From the NCBI GenBank assembly GCA_036850905.1, contig CM072094.1:44272482-44336481 (forward strand): 64,000 bases of DNA, written 5' to 3'. Source of the stretch: Luffa acutangula (Eukaryota > Streptophyta > Magnoliopsida > Cucurbitales > Cucurbitaceae). Shown in pieces: positions 61,471 to 64,000 of this stretch (position 1 is the stretch's first letter; each line of letters starts with the position of its first letter). Both the position numbers and the translations under genes were made by a program. The notes under the pieces were generated by a model. That model saw only the letters and a program-made list of their open reading frames with translations, ran no database searches and had not been told where the DNA came from.

Positions 61471-62503
61471 AGGATTACGTTTATGATTTTTTGTGAAATA
61501 TTTTATATTGAGAAAAGAAAAGACTCAATTCAATCTCTCTTCTCTTACTCTCAAGGTTCACTTTTTTATGAGTTTTAAGGCAAAATGGGGTCGTTGGTTT
61601 GCTTTTTGCAGTGAAAGAGCGGGAAGAGAGTTATGTTGTAAAAGGCATGAAAAGCAGAGAAAGATGCGGTGCTGTTTTCTTGTTTTTGCCTTCTTTGCTC
61701 ACTTCCCTCTCTTTTTCATTCTCTCTTTTCTTTACCTTTTTATAATTCAATTAGTGTATGGTTTAGGCCACGTGTTGGAAACCCATTTGTCAAAAATGAA
61801 TTTAAGACATACCCATAATGTAGTTTGGGAGAAATATGTTATGTTTGTTTAGCCAAGTGGTCAAAGTCAGCAGGAGAGAGAGAGAGTGGAGGGGAAGTTA
61901 CATAGGAGTGGAGTTTGATTCTGAATTTGACCTTCTTCTCTTGTGTTTGCTTTTGTGGAACTTCGTTCTATTGTCTGATTGCATAATCTCAGAGCACGGG
62001 TCTGTCTATTAGTGGTTGTGGATCCTGCCAATTCTCTCTCACTTTCTTCTTTTCCATTTCTTTCTCTTTCTAAATCTATATCTATTTCAGTATTTCAATC
62101 TTCTTCTTTTTTATATTCCACTTGGGATTATTTCTCTATTTCCCCCTTCCGTGACTATTTTACATCATACTTTTCCCCCACCATCTCATTAATTTATCCC
62201 CTTTTACTTTCACCACTTTCATTATTTTACCTCAACTTGGTTTACTCTAATCTTTCCCTTTTCCCACTTCAATTATTCTTTTCTCCTCTTCTACATCTAG
62301 ATTACAACTTTACACACATAAGTTTATTCATTTCATTCCCTCATGTATATTACATATCTTTAAAACTTCTAAAATTCAACCATAACATAACTCAATTGGT
62401 TAAAACATAAATTCTCAATCAAAATACCAAGATTTTTAAAACTTATATTGACTTGAGATGCCAAACATATATGTTGTCTAGTGAAATTGTCAGAATTTGA
62501 ATC
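61471..62503. other. Intergenic DNA; no gene recognised
   Basis: Pyrimidine-rich at 62030-62330, which produces hydrophobic frames (61979-62410) without a domain. A tRNA-like start (cataactcaattggtt) at about 62386 may be a SINE relic. Confidence 0.4.
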
Positions 62504-62508
62504 ATTCT

Positions 62509-63279
62509 TGTTATAGGAAATTTTGGACCACCCCGATGTACAAGAGCTAACAAGGACAACCTGACGCGAGTCCAGAAATAGGATCGAAAAATGGACTCCC
62601 GAGGTGAAACGGACCAAAAGGTCGGGTCAAGGTCGGATGGACAGGGCCTTGGTCCGACCCATATGGTCGGCCTCGACCCAAGGTGTAACACCCGAGTTAG
62701 GAGGGGTACATGAATGAACCGAGGCCACATCCGAATGAGAGGGATCCTGAGGATATGAAAGTATAGTCAAGATAAGCTTAAAAGAATTGATAGATACTAC
62801 CTATAACAACAAAGTGCACCTCTTTTCGGTAGCTCAATCATAGGAACTTTGAAGTTAAACGTGTTTGGCTTGGAGAAGTTCTATGTTGGGTGACCTCTCG
62901 GGAATTCTCCAATCCAGATTTCGAATCCTGGGCCTGGGTCGTTACACAAGGTCGACCACTTGACCCACTTGCATGAGTCGAGTCCGTCCCTGAACATGTA
63001 TTTAAACCCTTCTTCATCACTAAAGAAAGGATTCAAACTTCATTCTCTACTCTCTTCCTTCCGCTTTTTGACTTAAGCATTGGAGGCGGTGTGGAAAGCA
63101 CCACACTCTCTACTGTCCTCCTTCCGCTTTTTGACTTGAGCATTGGAGGCGGTGTGGAAAGCACCACACTAGTGTGCTTTGTCTTGCATGCCACGACTTC
63201 CCCCCTCCCCTCTCAAACAAATTTGTTGGTGGCACGTGAAGGTCAGGTAAGTTCTTCCTGTCCAGATTTTGCCATCAAC
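62509..63279 (-). mobile_element. Solo LTR, family A (copy 8), split by a Cassandra LTR
   Basis: TGTTATAGG ... CCATCAACT, family blocks as in copies 6 and 7. The 'cttaagcattggaggcggtgtgg' region is duplicated in tandem (about 63070 and 63130). Interrupted at 62684-62946. End flanks do not match, so it is an older copy. Without the insertion it is about 500 bp. Confidence 0.8.
62684..62946 (+). mobile_element. Cassandra TRIM solo LTR with 5S-rRNA-like domain
   Basis: TGTAACACCC ... GTTACA, 263 bp, exact duplication CAAGG at 62679-62683 and 62947-62951. The right half carries a stretch resembling 5S rRNA: 'gaagttaaacgtg' (62851-62863, like the 5S A box) and 'gttgggtgacctctcggga' (62885-62903, like the 5S C box), in 5S order and spacing. 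5S-derived Pol III promoter sequence inside the LTR is the diagnostic trait of Cassandra elements. Inserted into a family-A solo LTR. Confidence 0.85.
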
Positions 63280-63713
63280 TACTCTTACACATAGTTGAAC
63301 TCTAAAAAGACAATACCTCAAGATTTTCAAAATCTTAGACTTTAACTTTCTCAAGCTTCAAATGTCCCCCAATCTACATTTGAATAAAATATGAGTTTAG
63401 TTTTTTTTTTGCCTAAATTGGAGAAACCTAAATGTATTCGGCGGTGCATTTAAAATTGAAAATGAGACAGTCTATAATCTATATAGCTTTGTATTCTCTG
63501 TGAATAAGGAAACTTACAGACAGAGAGGTCAACTGTCCCGCCTGTAAAGTCATCCTGCCTACTCCTTCAACCTATGAACAAAACTCAGTCACACACACAC
63601 CACCACCATTTCTTACCCAAATTTCTCTCTCTTTCTTTTTATTTTTCTTTCAAAAAACAAATAATTTTTGGTTTAACTGGCAAGCATGCATGGCCATTGC
63701 CCAATTGGCTTTG

Positions 63714-63749
<36 letters not shown>

Positions 63750-64000
63750 GTGCTCACAAGTTTCTCTGACTTGAACAAAAAAAATAATAAAAACAAACAA
63801 TTTTATATCCTAAACTCGTTCATCAAATCATTACCCCAAAACCCATTATCAAAATAATAAAAAAAAAAACTCAGATTTGGATCAGAATTGCTCACTTTTA
63901 TCAACCCCCTTCCCTTTTATTTTCTCGGGAAACAAACAGAAGATGATCAAGAGAGAAAAATTTCAAACGTTTAAACGCACGAAAATCGAGATATATTTGG
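63280..64000. other. Right edge: intergenic, possibly upstream of a gene outside the window
   Basis: A (CT)n tract at 63717-63746 and C/A-rich leader-like DNA beyond suggest the promoter or leader of a gene starting right of the window. No coding start is supported. The frame 63574-63774 spans the (CT)n tract. Confidence 0.35.

Noticed and set aside
62843..62912. A genuine 5S rRNA gene
   Set aside because: Only the central boxes resemble 5S, with many changes, and the segment lies within a TG...CA LTR with target duplication.
1..64000. CRISPR arrays, bacterial operons, rRNA operons or known conserved miRNA genes
   Set aside because: The sequence is eukaryotic. No spaced direct-repeat array was seen, and a check by eye for common plant miRNA sequences found none.

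Overview
The window is nuclear DNA of a flowering plant. It is AT-rich, its genes have many GT-AG introns, and the spaces between genes are filled with solo LTRs, MITEs, tRNA-derived SINEs and one nearly intact Ty1/copia element. Protein and repeat character suggest a eudicot. The Harbinger-type MITEs and solo LTRs look like those common in cucurbits, but that assignment is an impression, not a proof.

Three complete protein-coding genes lie on the + strand. The first, about 4.6-9.0 kb, is a biotin-protein ligase (holocarboxylase synthetase, HCS1 type): 10 coding exons, 369 aa, every junction in phase. The second, about 34.8-43.7 kb, is an oxysterol-binding-protein-related protein with a PH domain: 11 coding exons, 806 aa. 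The third, about 57.5-61.5 kb, is a MORN-repeat phosphatidylinositol-4-phosphate 5-kinase: 8 coding exons, 787 aa. All three leaders carry upstream ORFs. At the far left, on the - strand, is what appears to be the first coding exon of an ASHR1-like SET/MYND methyltransferase whose remainder would lie outside the window. The three genes do not form a pathway. HCS1 biotinylates carboxylases, while the other two act on membrane sterol/phosphoinositide biology and are about 14 kb apart.

Layout. 0-0.5 kb: partial ASHR1-like gene. 1.1-2.2 kb: Harbinger-like MITE. 2.7-4.0 kb: possible TRIM solo LTR and a SINE. 4.6-9.0 kb: HCS1. 10.9-21 kb: MITEs, SINEs and solo LTRs, including one Cassandra relative at 16.8 kb. 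21.7-23.2 kb: a Mutator-like foldback element with 640-bp arms and an exact 9-bp target duplication. 23.7-29.75 kb: a very young copia element with a frameshifted gag-pol, inserted in a CACTA-like relic. 31.5-32.75 kb: a head-to-head pair of solo LTRs. 34.8-43.7 kb: ORP gene. 44.6-57 kb: MITEs and more solo LTRs. 57.5-61.5 kb: PIP5K. 62.5-63.3 kb: a solo LTR with a 5S-bearing Cassandra solo LTR nested inside it.

Eight copies of one LTR family (TG...CA ends, about 480-770 bp, 5-bp target duplications where intact) are present, none with an internal region. This points to strong LTR-LTR recombination at this locus. The most notable items are the foldback Mutator-like element, the Cassandra nesting, the W-box array of the copia LTR, and the HCS1 uORF that overlaps the main start as ATGA. 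Positions were read by eye from the sequence; no alignments or database searches were run.
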